Source: Streptomyces sp. PsTaAH-137 (lineage in GTDB: Bacteria > Actinomycetota > Actinomycetes > Streptomycetales > Streptomycetaceae). Taken from it: a stretch of DNA of 53,533 bases. Below are positions 35,514 through 44,734 of the stretch, in pieces. The DNA is taken from positions 1-53,533 of the forward strand of contig NZ_QLLY01000030.1 in assembly GCF_003259365.1 (NCBI RefSeq), written 5' to 3'. The translations under genes were made by a program, and so were the position numbers. The notes beneath the pieces were generated by a model. That model was not told where the DNA came from and did no database searches. It saw only the letters and a program-made list of their open reading frames with translations. The stretch's first letter is position 1. The number at the start of each line of letters is the position of its first letter.

Positions 35514-37292
35514 GTGATTATTCTGATTTTGATCGGGCTCCTCGGAGGACTGATCACAGCCGTTTCGCCATGCATCCTGCCGGTCCTGCCCGTGGTGTTT
35601 CTCGCCGGAGGGCCCGCCCCGGAAGGGCCGCCGCAGCCAGCCGCAGCCCCCACCTCCACGGCCGCAGGTTCCTCCGAAGCCGGCACCGCTGTTTTGCTCG
35701 ACGATCCGCCCGCGGCCAAGCAGCCCAGGAACCGGCGCCCCTACGCGGTCGTCGCCGGCCTCGTGATCAGCTTCAGCTTCTTCACCCTGCTCGGCGTCAC
35801 CATCGTGACCGCCCTCGGCCTACCCGACGACATCCTGCGCTACATCGGTCTCGGCCTGCTCGTCCTCATCGGTCTCGGCCTGATCTTCCCGCCCGTCGAG
35901 CGGATCCTGGAAAAGCCCTTCGCACGCATCCCGCAGCGCCAGGTCAACAAGGAGGGCGGTGCCTTCGCCCTCGGGCTCGGCCTCGGCCTGCTGTACGTGC
36001 CCTGCGCCGGCCCCGTGCTCGCTGCGATCACCGTCGCCGGCGCACAAGGCCGCCTCAGCCTCGACATCGTCGCTCTGACTGTGTCCTTCGCCATCGGCAC
36101 AGCCCTGCCCCTGCTGGCGTTCGCGCTTGCCGGACGCCGCGTCTCGGAGCGCATCGGAGCCTTTCGCAGGCGAGCCAGGAAACTGCGTATCGTCGCGGGC
36201 GGCCTCATGATCGTCCTCGCGCTCGGCCTCGCCCTCAACGTCACCGACGCCATCCAACGCGCCCTGCCCGACTACACCTCCGCCGCCCAGAAGAAGATCG
36301 AGGACAGCAGGGCCGCACGCCAGCAGTTGTCCGGCCTTTACGACGACTCGAACAAGGAACTCTCGCGCTGCGAGGACGGAGCCGATCAGCTGCGCTCCTG
36401 CGGACAGGCACCGCCCATCCAGGGCATCTCCAAGTGGCTCAACACCCCCGGCGGCGCCCCGGTCGACCTGAAGCAGCAACACGGCAAGGTCGTCTTGATC
36501 GACTTCTGGACCTACTCGTGCATCAACTGCCAGCGCAGCCTGCCGCACATCAAGGAGTGGAACCGCGCCTACAAGGGCGCCGGTCTGGAGATCATCGGCG
36601 TGCACTCCCCGGAATTCGGCTTCGAGAAAGACACGGGCAATGTCCAGAGCCAAGCCAAAAAGCTCGGTGTGACCTACCCCGTCGCCCTGGACAACAAGCT
36701 GACCACCTGGAACAACTACCGCAACCGGTTCTGGCCCGCCAAGTACCTCATCGACTCACACGGCACCGTGCGCTACTTCAAGTTCGGCGAAGGCCAATAC
36801 GCACAGACCGAAGACCTCATCCGCGAGCTCCTGCGCGACGCGAACCCTGCCGTGAAGCTGCCGGCCAGGACCGCCCAGTCGGACGCGCAACTGACCGCCG
36901 ACCGCACACCCGAGACCTACCTCAACAACCACAACATCACCGGATACGTGGGCGACCCCCTACTCGACGACAAGCCGAAGAACTACCGCCTCGCCTCCGA
37001 CATCCCTGTCAACCGGCTCTCCCTCGGAGGGAACTGGACCGCCGGATATGACTCCTTCACTGCAGGCCAAAACGCCCGTCTGGCCATGACCTACAAGGCC
37101 AAGAACGTCAACCTTGTCCTCTCCGGCCAGGGAAAGGTCACCGTCGTGCGCAACGGCAAGACGGTCAAGCAACTCGATGTCCACGGAACGCCCACCATGC
37201 ACCGCCTCATCGACGACAAAGAAGCCCACGAGGATCGCCTGGAGGTCCGTCTCGCTCCCGGCATCCAGGCGTACGTCCTCACCTTCGGGTGA
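35514..37292 (+). CDS. dipZ: DipZ-type protein: CcdA transporter fused to thioredoxin-like domain
   Basis: A 592-residue membrane protein of the DipZ type known from mycobacteria. GTG 35514 begins IILILIGLLGGLITAVSPCILPVLPVVF, the first CcdA helix with the redox Cys20. The second redox Cys is in YVPCAGPVLA. About six helices fill residues 1-240. After a linker comes a thioredoxin-like domain with WTYSCINCQRSLPHIKEW (CINC active site), and a C-terminal beta domain (residues about 460-592) usually called a carbohydrate-binding-like module. It would carry electrons from cytoplasmic thioredoxin to extracellular disulfides. Standing alone, it is not in a cytochrome c operon. Confidence 0.92.
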   Translation: MIILILIGLLGGLITAVSPCILPVLPVVFLAGGPAPEGPPQPAAAPTSTAAGSSEAGTAVLLDDPPAAKQPRNRRPYAVVAGLVISFSFFTLLGVTIVTALGLPDDILRYIGLGLLVLIGLGLIFPPVERILEKPFARIPQRQVNKEGGAFALGLGLGLLYVPCAGPVLAAITVAGAQGRLSLDIVALTVSFAIGTALPLLAFALAGRRVSERIGAFRRRARKLRIVAGGLMIVLALGLALNVTDAIQRALPDYTSAAQKKIEDSRAARQQLSGLYDDSNKELSRCEDGADQLRSCGQAPPIQGISKWLNTPGGAPVDLKQQHGKVVLIDFWTYSCINCQRSLPHIKEWNRAYKGAGLEIIGVHSPEFGFEKDTGNVQSQAKKLGVTYPVALDNKLTTWNNYRNRFWPAKYLIDSHGTVRYFKFGEGQYAQTEDLIRELLRDANPAVKLPARTAQSDAQLTADRTPETYLNNHNITGYVGDPLLDDKPKNYRLASDIPVNRLSLGGNWTAGYDSFTAGQNARLAMTYKAKNVNLVLSGQGKVTVVRNGKTVKQLDVHGTPTMHRLIDDKEAHEDRLEVRLAPGIQAYVLTFG

Positions 37293-37404
37293 GTAGTCGT
37301 CTGTAGCAGCGCAGGGCGGCTGCGAGGCCGAACAGACCAGGTAGTCGGACGGGTGGCGTTCGTACCGTGGGCTGAGGCGGCGGTAGCCGGAGCCCACCGA
37401 CAAG

Positions 37405-38532
37405 TCAGCCGCGCTTCCCCTGCCGCCGCCACGTGCGCCCGTCGTCGTCCGAGGCGTACAGCCCCTCGCCCTTCACCAGGTCGTAGGTCGGCTTCGTCGC
37501 GTCCGCGATGCCGTACAGCGTCTTGCCCTGGACCGTGACCGAGGTGAAGGGAACCGGGGTCTTGAGCTCGTGGAAGACCCGGTTCGAGCGGTCGTCGCCG
37601 ACCCAGAGGCGGCCCCCCTTCTCGCCGACGAGCAGCCGCCCGTCCGGCAGTGCCCGCAGTTCCAGAAGCGCCACATCGGGCTTGAGGTCCTGCCAGGGGA
37701 CGCCGCCTCCGGTGAGACTGCGCCAGTGCGCGCCGTCGTCCGCGGTCACCGCCAGACCTCGGGTCGTGCCGTTGGGGCCGCCGTGGAGCAAGAACAACGC
37801 CGCCGTGCCGCCCGCAGCGGTAACGGCGCCGCCATAGGTGTACGGCTTCGGCATCGGTGTGGAGGTGAGGGTGCGGCCGTCGCGTTGCTGGACGACGCGG
37901 TTGGGCTTCTGCGACTGGTCCACGAACCAGACCGAGCCGCGCTCGTCCAGTGCGAAGTCTACGTAATCCGGTGCGCCGGCCGGGGCCGCCATGATGCGGT
38001 TGGCGGGGCGGTAGAAGCGAGCCGGCATCCCTTCGTGGAGGACGATGTCTCCGGGGCGGGTGCCCCGCGCGCGGTCCGACGTGGTGACCTTGTGCCGCTT
38101 GCCGCGCACGTCGAGCGCGTACACGCTCTCCTTGCCCCGGCCGCTGCGGGTCCAGCGCACGAAGCCGTCGCGCACGCCGTTGTACTGGTCCGGCAGCCGC
38201 TCCAGGCTCGCGTGCCACGCCTGCTGCGCGACCGTGCGGCCGGCCGGCGAAACGATCCGCCAGGCGGCGGCCGCCGGGCCCTCGTCGTTCCCGAAGTAGC
38301 GCACGTTGTACGACAGCAGCAGGGAGCCGTCGCCCGCCCGCGCCACGCCGACCGGCGCACCGGCCGCCTTGATGACGGCGTCAGGATTCGGGTGCGGGTC
38401 GTTGAGGACACGCTTGTACGCCGTCTCGCGGTCGACGCTGCCGCCCCCGGGATCGCTCTGCGCGCACGCAGTCAACGCCAGGGAGGTGACCGCCGAGGCG
38501 ACTGTGAGCACGTGCCTTCTCAGCCTCACCAT
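37405..38532 (-). CDS. Lipoprotein with BNR/sialidase-like beta-propeller
   Basis: A 375-residue secreted lipoprotein. The N-terminus MVRLRRHVLTVASAVTSLALTAC is a signal sequence with the lipobox ALTAC. The mature part repeats beta-propeller blades with Asp-box-like signatures, such as LAVTADDGAHWRSL and LYASDDDGRTWRRQ, plus a central LDERGSVWFVDQS. Such folds bind ligands or act as scaffolds on the outer face of the membrane; no sialidase active site is visible. It converges on the DipZ gene. Confidence 0.87.
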   Translation of the reverse strand: MVRLRRHVLTVASAVTSLALTACAQSDPGGGSVDRETAYKRVLNDPHPNPDAVIKAAGAPVGVARAGDGSLLLSYNVRYFGNDEGPAAAAWRIVSPAGRTVAQQAWHASLERLPDQYNGVRDGFVRWTRSGRGKESVYALDVRGKRHKVTTSDRARGTRPGDIVLHEGMPARFYRPANRIMAAPAGAPDYVDFALDERGSVWFVDQSQKPNRVVQQRDGRTLTSTPMPKPYTYGGAVTAAGGTAALFLLHGGPNGTTRGLAVTADDGAHWRSLTGGGVPWQDLKPDVALLELRALPDGRLLVGEKGGRLWVGDDRSNRVFHELKTPVPFTSVTVQGKTLYGIADATKPTYDLVKGEGLYASDDDGRTWRRQGKRG

Positions 38533-38615
38533 CACGCCATCCTCGCAGCTCAGCGTCGTGGAAGAAGACCTTCCGAACTCTTGATCATTTCGATCCGGTA
38601 ACCGGCCGCCACGAC

Positions 38616-38776
38616 TAGGTCGTGTCCGATGGGTCGGATGACACTGCCGCTAGGAACTCGTTCCGTGGGGCATGCGCGGGGCGATCTTTCGGATGAAGAG
38701 TGGGCTCTGCTGGAGCCGCACATGCCAAGGAACCGTGGGCGGGGTGGACGCTGGCAGTGTCACCGTCGTGTGATCA
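38616..38776 (+). mobile_element. IS5-type transposase 5' fragment with element end
   Basis: TAGGTCGTGTCCG at 38616-38628 equals the motif at 11104 and fits an IS terminal sequence. It is followed by a frame reading HARGDLSDEEWALLEPHMPR and NRGRGGRW, the standard N-terminus of IS5-type transposases (DLSDEEWALLEPLLP). The match ends at about 38776, where regulator sequence begins in the same frame. Confidence 0.7.
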
Positions 38777-39597
38777 GCGAGAGCCTGCACCACTACGACG
38801 CTCCCACTCGCACCCTGCACCTCTCCTCAAGACTGCGTCCCGGCCAGCGCGCCTTCCGCATGGCCACCCAGCTCGCCCTCCTGGAGCACGCCGACGAACT
38901 CGACGAGCAGGCCGCCGAGGACTTCGCCCCCGGCACTCCGGCGCACTCCCTCGCCCGGATCGGCGTAGCCAACTACTTCGCCGCGGCGCTGATCCTCCCG
39001 TACCGCGACTTCCACGCCGCTGCCGAGTCGGTCCGCTACGACATCGAGCGCCTCACCGACCGCTACGGCCTCGGCTACGAAACGGTCTGCCATCGTCTCA
39101 GCACCCTGCAACGCCCCCGCCTGCGCGGAGTTCCGTTCTCCTTCGTCCGCGTCGACCGTGCGGGCAATGTGTTCGAACGCCAGTCGGCCACCGGCTTCCA
39201 CTTTTCCCGCGCGGGCGGCACCTGCCCCCTGTGGAACGTGTACGAGTCGTTCGCGGCCCCCGGGCGCATCCATGTCCGGCTTGCCGAAATGCCCGACGGA
39301 CAGCGCTACTTGTGGACTGCCCGCGCCGTCACCCGGCACCGGGGCGGCTGGGGCGAACCCGGCAAGACCTTCGCCATCGGCCTCGGCTGCGAACTCCGGC
39401 ACGCCCACCGAGTCGTCTACTCCGACGGCCTCGACCTCGGCCGCACCGCCGCCGCGACACCGATCGGCATGGGCTGCCGCGTCTGCGAACGCCTCGAATG
39501 CCCCCAACGGGCGGCACCTCCGCTGGGCCGCCCCGTGCGGATCGACCAGAACTCCAGCTCGTTTGTGCCGTATACCTTGGCAGCGGGGGACGCATAG
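38629..39597 (+). CDS. Chimeric frame: IS5 transposase N-terminus fused to C-terminal ScfR/RamB regulator
   Basis: The first 45-50 residues are IS5 transposase (DLSDEEWALLEPHMPR). From about residue 50 (YDAPTRTLHLSSRLRPGQRAFRMATQLALLE) the frame becomes the C-terminal two thirds of an ScfR/RamB-type regulator. That part includes the ImmA/IrrE-like LARIGVANYFAAALILPY segment and the Cys-containing sensor end MGCRVCERLECPQRAAPPLG. The Xre-type DNA-binding head of ScfR is gone. Such regulators control short-chain acyl-CoA, acetate or propionate genes. The fused frame stays open over the junction but is unlikely to regulate normally; it may be a pseudogene. Confidence 0.75.
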   Translation: MGRMTLPLGTRSVGHARGDLSDEEWALLEPHMPRNRGRGGRWQCHRRVISESLHHYDAPTRTLHLSSRLRPGQRAFRMATQLALLEHADELDEQAAEDFAPGTPAHSLARIGVANYFAAALILPYRDFHAAAESVRYDIERLTDRYGLGYETVCHRLSTLQRPRLRGVPFSFVRVDRAGNVFERQSATGFHFSRAGGTCPLWNVYESFAAPGRIHVRLAEMPDGQRYLWTARAVTRHRGGWGEPGKTFAIGLGCELRHAHRVVYSDGLDLGRTAAATPIGMGCRVCERLECPQRAAPPLGRPVRIDQNSSSFVPYTLAAGDA

Positions 39598-39681
39598 GCC
39601 GCACCATCCGGCCCCGCCTCACCCCTTGTCCGGGACCGCGGTTCGGATACCGGGCGATGCGAAGGCGACACTGAGACCGTG

Positions 39682-40152
39682 TCAGTCTTGAGCGCGAAGC
39701 GCCGCGAGGGCTCGGTCGGCGTGGGCGCTCATTCGCAGCTCGCTGCGGACCACCGCCATGACCCGGCGGTCGGTCCCGATGACGAACGTGACGCGCTTGG
39801 TCGGCAGGACCGAGAAACCGCGGGCCACCCCGAACTGGCCCCGCACCTCCCCCTGCGGATCGGAGAGCAGGGGGAAACCGAGGGAGTGCCGTTCGGTGAA
39901 CTGCCGCTGCTTGTCGACCTCATCCGAGGAGACACCGACCGGGCGGGCACCGACCGCCGCGAACTCGCCCGCGAGATCCCGGAAGTGGCATGCCTCCGCA
40001 GTGCAGCCCGCTGTCAGAGCCGCCGGATAGAAGAACAGCACCACCGGCCCGTCGGTGAGCAGTTCTGACAGTGAGACCGGTGTCCCCGTCTCGTCGGGCA
40101 GTGTGAAGTCCTCGACGACGGAACCGATGTCGGTGCGGCTGGCGGTGGACAC
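39682..40152 (-). CDS. Bcp/PrxQ-type peroxiredoxin
   Basis: A 156-residue thiol peroxidase that reduces hydroperoxides. The peroxidatic Cys50 and resolving Cys55 lie in ALTAGCTAEACHFRDL, the PrxQ arrangement with the two cysteines five residues apart. VGVSSDEVDKQRQF and LGFPLLSDPQGEV are family markers. It works in the cytoplasm with thioredoxin or another thiol donor. GTG start at 40152 with GGGGAG upstream. No operon partner; the chimeric regulator converges on it. Confidence 0.94.
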   Translation of the reverse strand: MSTASRTDIGSVVEDFTLPDETGTPVSLSELLTDGPVVLFFYPAALTAGCTAEACHFRDLAGEFAAVGARPVGVSSDEVDKQRQFTERHSLGFPLLSDPQGEVRGQFGVARGFSVLPTKRVTFVIGTDRRVMAVVRSELRMSAHADRALAALRAQD

Positions 40153-40464
40153 GAGGACTCCCCAAGAACGGGTGGCAGGACCCTCGTGATCCTACGCACG
40201 GATATCGCGAACGGCTCCAGACGCATCCGACTCTAGTGTCGAAGCATGGCCTGCTCTCTCCGCATGTCCGAGGGCCTGCTCAGTGCGGAGCCGGCGTCCG
40301 GGGAATTTGCATGCTGCCCCGCCGCCCGGTCGAGCTGCGCTCTCCTGGAGATCCCGGGCGCTCACAGGTGTGACCGAGCGCTCCCAGTGGCACTCGACGC
40401 CAACTCAAGCGCACAGCTTTGTCGCCGTGCGGATGGCGAACGGCTCGTCGTCCGGTCTCATCTG
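40153..40464. other. Gene-free stretch
   Basis: Two overlapping short plus-strand frames (40246-40479 and 40283-40468) have no recognisable motif or ribosome site. Nothing else was found. Confidence 0.35.
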
Positions 40465-41181
40465 CTAGGCCGATGCTGACCAGAATCGGCTCGGCAGCAT
40501 CATCGTCATCGCCGTGTGCTCCGGAGCTATCAGCAAAGGGACCAGCGGCTCGTTCAACACCCGGCCTGGGAGATGCCTGCGGGCGACGATGATGTCAGTG
40601 CAGTACACGTCGGCGCTGCCGGTCAGCTGTCGCGGAACCTGCATCCGCATCTGGCGGTCCACCTCGCTGGTGAGCATGCGCGAGAATGCGTGCAGTTCCG
40701 GGTCCGCCTGCCAGGTCTCCTTCAACCGGTACAACTTGCGCGCGATTGTGAGAAGCAGTTCGGGGTTGTCGTCGAACACCGCGGTGTCCGGGCTGTAGAT
40801 CACGGCAGCTGGCCGGTCACGCCAACCCCGTTCGAACAGTTCGTTGTTCGCCTGGACGACTGCGCCCCAGACCAGGCGTCCCTCGGTCAGCAGCAGGTCT
40901 TGCACCTCCAAGATTTGCCCGAGCGGGTCCCCGAGCCACGCCCAGCCGGACCTAGGGATGCGCAGGTAGCTGAACCTGTCGAACCAGGAGAAATGGCGCG
41001 GCGGATGCCCGAGTGAGGTTCTGCACTGAGCAAGGGGCGCTATGGATCCCGTCACGCCGCAGAGAATAGTCACGCGCCCTGGCGAGCCGTAGACGGGGCC
41101 TATCGCAGGTGCTCGTGAGTCAAGGCGCACGACGCGACGAAACTCGGCCAGGGCAATGGCGTACGACTCGACCGAGCCCAC
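40465..41181 (-). CDS. Hypothetical protein
   Basis: A 238-residue soluble protein that is not recognised. It reads smoothly as a folded domain: WAWLGDPLGQILEVQDLLL, VWGAVVQANNELFERGW and YSPDTAVFDDNPELLLTIARKLY in order, then SRMLTSEVDRQMRMQVPRQL. The codons are less G/C-rich at position three than in the neighbours, suggesting foreign origin. GTG start at 41181 with an AGGAAG-like site upstream. The next gene on the other strand starts 2 bases away. Confidence 0.6.
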   Translation of the reverse strand: MGSVESYAIALAEFRRVVRLDSRAPAIGPVYGSPGRVTILCGVTGSIAPLAQCRTSLGHPPRHFSWFDRFSYLRIPRSGWAWLGDPLGQILEVQDLLLTEGRLVWGAVVQANNELFERGWRDRPAAVIYSPDTAVFDDNPELLLTIARKLYRLKETWQADPELHAFSRMLTSEVDRQMRMQVPRQLTGSADVYCTDIIVARRHLPGRVLNEPLVPLLIAPEHTAMTMMLPSRFWSASA

Positions 41182-41183
41182 GT

Positions 41184-41498
41184 ATGCGGCGCTTCCTGCC
41201 TCTGCCCCTTAAGCAGACAGGTACAGGGCTACTCCTCATCGCCGACACAGATCAGAGGTTCGGCCGCCACGACACGTTCGCCGCCGAAGCAGACCGCGTC
41301 CTGGCCAAACTCGGGACATCAGTATTCGGCCGCTTATCCGCCGACATCATTCAGGGACGGGCAACGGTCTTGGACAAAGAGCCAGAACTCGCCGACCAGC
41401 AACTGTGTTCCTTGGCAGACGAGTTGGCGGCAGGCATCAAATCCGCGCGGGCACTCTCCCGCCGACGGTTGCGACGATGGCGCACCCCGTCGAATTGA
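41184..41498 (+). CDS. Hypothetical small protein
   Basis: A 104-residue frame from the ATG at 41184, with GLLLIADTDQRFGRHDTFAAEADRVLAKLG in sequence and an Arg-rich end. It may be an intact small gene divergent from the preceding one, or the rest of a broken gene. No family is recognised and no ribosome site is clear. Confidence 0.35.
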   Translation: MRRFLPLPLKQTGTGLLLIADTDQRFGRHDTFAAEADRVLAKLGTSVFGRLSADIIQGRATVLDKEPELADQQLCSLADELAAGIKSARALSRRRLRRWRTPSN

Positions 41499-41929
41499 CG
41501 CCGGAGTACGCCCGGCTGATGGGCGTCCTGTGGTTTTAGGTGTGCGTGTGTGGCGGCTTCCCCAGAAGACGGAGCGGGCGGCGCGGATTCTGGCGCTTTG
41601 GCGTTCCAGGTCGCGTGCGTGGTGGAGGGTGTCGGCCAACCGCAATGGAGTTGGGGGTGAGTACGGTGGGGCGGTCTCGCCGTGTCACGTGGATGTGAGG
41701 AGGGCGAATCCGGCCGTCACCGCGCGCGGCGGTCGCGTCATCATTCCCCGAAATGCGCGGCGCTCACCCGTGCGCGATCACTTGAGGCAGGCGAGCCCTA
41801 TGTGCTCATCGGTGGGCCCTGGAACATTGAGAAGTCATCTCATTTGGCCGGGACAAGGTGTCGTTGGCGGTTGATGTCAGGGTATTAATGCAGGTTAGCC
41901 TGGCAGGCGTGGCGAACGGAGCAGCGGGC
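41499..41929. other. Gene-free stretch
   Basis: Mixed sequence without family motifs; the A/T content rises near 41820-41890. It probably contains the promoter for the SUKH-type gene. Frames here are short and unsupported. Confidence 0.35.
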
Positions 41930-42464
41930 GTGAGTGACCGAGGTGGCCTCGCTGGTCTGGTCGGCCTGTTGCCGCCGCCGGCGAGCGGGCGTGGTGGTCG
42001 AATGGGATGAGGTCCAAAGGGCCTGGGAGCTTGTGTTCCCTTCGGACTTCAAGGGGTTCCTTGCGTGCTACGGAGATGGTCTGGCGGGTCTGGATCTCAG
42101 CGTGCTGGTTCCTTCGACCGTGACTCCTGAGACCTGTGACGAGCCCAGTGCCCCACTGGGCGGCATGGGGTTCATTACCGCAGACTCGCGAGCGGCGTGG
42201 GTGGATACCGAACCCACCGGCATCGATGCAGCAGCCGAAGACCTGGTGACCTGGGGAGCAAGCAGCAGCGCCGATTTGTACTGCTGGCTCACCCATGGCG
42301 CCCCCGAGGACTGGCCGGTGGTGCTCTTCAGTCACGGCGACGACGCTTGGACGCGTTTTGACTGCGGCATGACGGAGTTCCTGTGCCGGGTACTGAGCGC
42401 CGACGGCCGGGTCGAGGCTATGAAGGATTCTGTTCTGTGGGCTGCGGGCTCGCGCCAGCTTTGA
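41930..42464 (+). pseudogene. SUKH (SMI1/KNR4)-family immunity-type gene, frameshifted
   Basis: The first codons from GTG 41930 give MSDRGGLAGLVGLLPPPASGRG, a standard SUKH leader, but in a different frame from the body. The body (VEWDEVQRAWELVFPSDFKGFLACYGDG, then LYCWLTHGAPEDWPVVLFSHGDD) is open from 41934 to 42464. The switch lies in GGGCGTGGTGG near 41988-41993, where one extra base explains both readings. SUKH proteins are often immunity proteins of polymorphic toxins or bind toxin-like partners. No toxin gene lies beside it. A GGAG site is found before the GTG. Confidence 0.7.
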
Positions 42465-42482
42465 AACTGTTGGCCTGCCTCA

Positions 42483-42667
42483 TTTGGTGAGTCTGCGGTA
42501 ACAGATCAGCGCGCTGGCAATGCCGACGAAGGCGAGGAAGTGCTCGGCGTTGCGTTCGTAACGGCGATGCAGGCATCGGCACCCGTTCAGTCAGGACATC
42601 GTGCGCTCGACCACCCAGCGCTCCTGGCCCAGGCGGCTGTAGGGCTCGATGCCACGGCAGGCCAGCT
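42483..42667 (-). mobile_element. IS5-family transposase C-terminal remnant
   Basis: The minus strand reads LACRGIEPYSRLGQERWVVERTMS, then a stop codon in place of Trp, then LNGCRCLHRRYERNAEHFLAFVGIAS and ALICYRRLTK. This is the C-terminal DDE end of IS5-type transposases, where RWVVERTMSWLNGCRRLHRRYER is usual. Only the last 60 residues remain, and the stop makes it inactive. It follows the glutaredoxin gene's stop closely. Confidence 0.8.
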
Positions 42668-42670
42668 GCG

Positions 42671-43111
42671 TCACGCGGAACTGGAGAGGCGGTCGCGCAC
42701 CCATGCAGGATCGGGATTGGTGTGCGGTTGGTCCGCCACGATGACGGTCGGCACGGTTTCGTTGCCGTTGTTGGCTGCCCTGACCGCTGCGGCTCCGGCC
42801 GGGTCCTGCCAGATGTTGACCCAGTGTGCCCGGGAGGCGCTGCGGCCCAGCCTGATGCGCAGTCGTATGCAGTACTTGCAGCCGGGGCGCCAGTAGACGA
42901 CCGGCCGCCCATCGATCACGCTGCGGCGTTGGGCCTCCAGTGCACCGATCGACCTCGGGAAGAGCAGAGGTGAGTTCACGCCTGCGAGCACGACAAAGAC
43001 CGACAAAAAGGCCGCGACGGCTTTGCCGGAGATCCCGGTGGCGCTGAGCCCAGCCGCAAGGACTGAACCGCAGAGCACCATCAGCATCGGCACAATCCAA
43101 GCGCGCGTCAT
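42671..43111 (-). CDS. Membrane-anchored glutaredoxin-domain protein
   Basis: A 146-residue protein. Two hydrophobic helices (residues about 4-24 and 30-48) anchor a glutaredoxin-like domain. That domain has VVYWRPGCKYCIRLRIRLG (active-site Cys78 and Cys81), the cis-Pro motif TVPTVIVAD, and the NIWQDPAGAAAVRAANNG helix. It would act as a thiol-disulfide oxidoreductase on the inner membrane face, perhaps with mycothiol. The C-terminus ends exactly at the IS remnant (stop 42671) but the domain appears complete. Confidence 0.88.
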   Translation of the reverse strand: MTRAWIVPMLMVLCGSVLAAGLSATGISGKAVAAFLSVFVVLAGVNSPLLFPRSIGALEAQRRSVIDGRPVVYWRPGCKYCIRLRIRLGRSASRAHWVNIWQDPAGAAAVRAANNGNETVPTVIVADQPHTNPDPAWVRDRLSSSA

Positions 43112-43247
43112 GAGGGCGAAGGATACCGATGAGTTCGAATGGTCACCGAACTAGAGCCTGTCTCTGGGAAGTGCCGTGCGCGGGGTGCTGCATTTCGTGG
43201 GGCGGGCGTGAGGGCCGTTGTCAGAGGCGATTGGCAAGATTGCGGCC

Positions 43248-44272
43248 ATGAAGGTCACTCCTGTCACTCCGCCACGGCCGATCGACGTTGTCGCGGTCTT
43301 TCCCCAATTGGCCCCGTTGGCCCGCACGGCGACTCGCCTGCACCCCCGCCCTGGGGCGCCGACGTGGCACGACAGCTCGATCGGCGGGCCGCTGCTGTGG
43401 CCTGCCGAGGAACCGTGGCCGTACTGCGAGGAACCGCATGTGGTGGACGGCATCACCCCGGCCATGTCCCCGGCGGATCTGCGGCTGGAACGACGGATCT
43501 TCGCTGCCTCGCACGGCCGGGACCTGACTCCGCAGGAACGGGAGGCTCTCCAGCGGATCCGGCCCCCTCGGACGTATCCGGTGAGGCTGGCAGTCCAGTC
43601 GTACGACGGCCCCGTAGCGATGCTGCCTGTGGCGCAACTGTACGTACGGGATGTGCCCGATCTGAGCCCGCCGGAGGGCAAGGATCTGTTGCAGATTCTG
43701 TGGTGCCCCTTCGATCATCCGATCATGCCCAGGACTCTGCTCTTCTGGCGTTCGGCAGCCGCCGTCACCGACATCCTCGACACGCCTCCCGAGCCTTCCG
43801 CAGTGCAGTTCGACGGCTATCTACCGGAGCCGTGCGTGCTCGAACCGGAGCAGATCACCGAGTACCCCGACCATTTGGAGCTGAGCGAAGACCTGCGGGA
43901 GCAGCTCAATCAGTGGAGCGTGCTGCAGGCAGAAGAGGAAGGCATGGACCCGGACACGTACTACGACTGTGTCCTGTCCAACGCACCTGGCTGGAAGGTC
44001 GGCGGCTGGCCTGCTTGGAACTCCACGGACCCCAGCCCGCGGTCGTGCTCCGAATGCGGGACCCGTATGGAGGTTTGATGACCGTCGCCACGTTCGAGGA
44101 AGGCGACGACGCCGGGAACAGTTGGTCTCCGCATCCCCACCCAGGTGCTGGGCCGTACCCGGGCCACCGCGGCTATAACGCGACCGGGGTCCAGATAGGC
44201 AGCGGTTACCGGCAGCACCTGTTCGTCTGCCCGGCAGAGCCCGAGCACCCGCACATCGAGTTGATGACGTAG
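43248..44272 (+). pseudogene. DUF1963-like protein, split by a frameshift
   Basis: Two adjacent frames together make a protein of about 340 residues. Frame one (43248-44078) gives MKVTPVTPPRPIDVVAVFPQL, GGPLLWPAEEPWPYC, VAMLPVAQLYVRDVPD, and ends SCSECGTRMEV. Frame two (44078-44272) continues LMTVATFEEGDDAGNSW and ends LFVCPAEPEHPHIELM. Relatives have the CxxCGT zinc knuckle running directly into LLTIATFE and closing with CPAxPEHPH, so one base is missing near 44074-44077. The stop and a new ATG overlap (TGATG), so coupled translation of two halves is possible. Function unknown. Confidence 0.75.
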
Positions 44273-44734
44273 CCCGTCCGCGGTGGGCAGCCGGCGGCAC
44301 AGTGCGGGCATGCCGTGATGCCGGCTGTCCATGAGATCGGGCCGACAACCCGGTTCCTGCAAGGCGAGCGATGAGCTGGCACTTCGTTTTGTCAGACTCA
44401 GATCTCGGTTGGAGGTGTGAACTTCAGCCCTGTAGCAGCCGTTGGCCACGCGGCTCGGGGATTCCTCGGGTCTGACCCGCAGCTTCGCCTGTCCGACGAT
44501 GGGCCGCGCTCCCTCTGCCGTCCAATGCAGTCGCGAGCAGGGAGCTTCGCGAGAAGGCGAGGCTGCCTGAGCGAACAGTCGAACGCGACGTAGGAAGCCG
44601 AACGGCTTTCGCCTCCTGTGTGATCGGGGAACGAACCCGGTACGAGGGCGCTTCTGCCGGGCGCTGTGGAAGATCATCTGGAATGCGCTGGGCGGTGGAC
44701 CCTGGTTTTACGTTGGACCGATCGTGCCTGGATG
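44273..44734. other. Gene-free stretch
   Basis: No motif on either strand. The long minus-strand frame here is mostly antisense to the preceding gene. It probably contains decayed sequence. Confidence 0.35.

Noticed and set aside
35375..37051. 558-codon plus-strand frame
   Set aside because: Out-of-frame shadow of the DipZ gene with Arg/His-rich translation.
43139..44272. Single 377-codon plus-strand gene
   Set aside because: Only its last 65 codons carry family sequence; the rest is a shadow of the DUF1963-like frame, so a frameshifted gene is the better reading.
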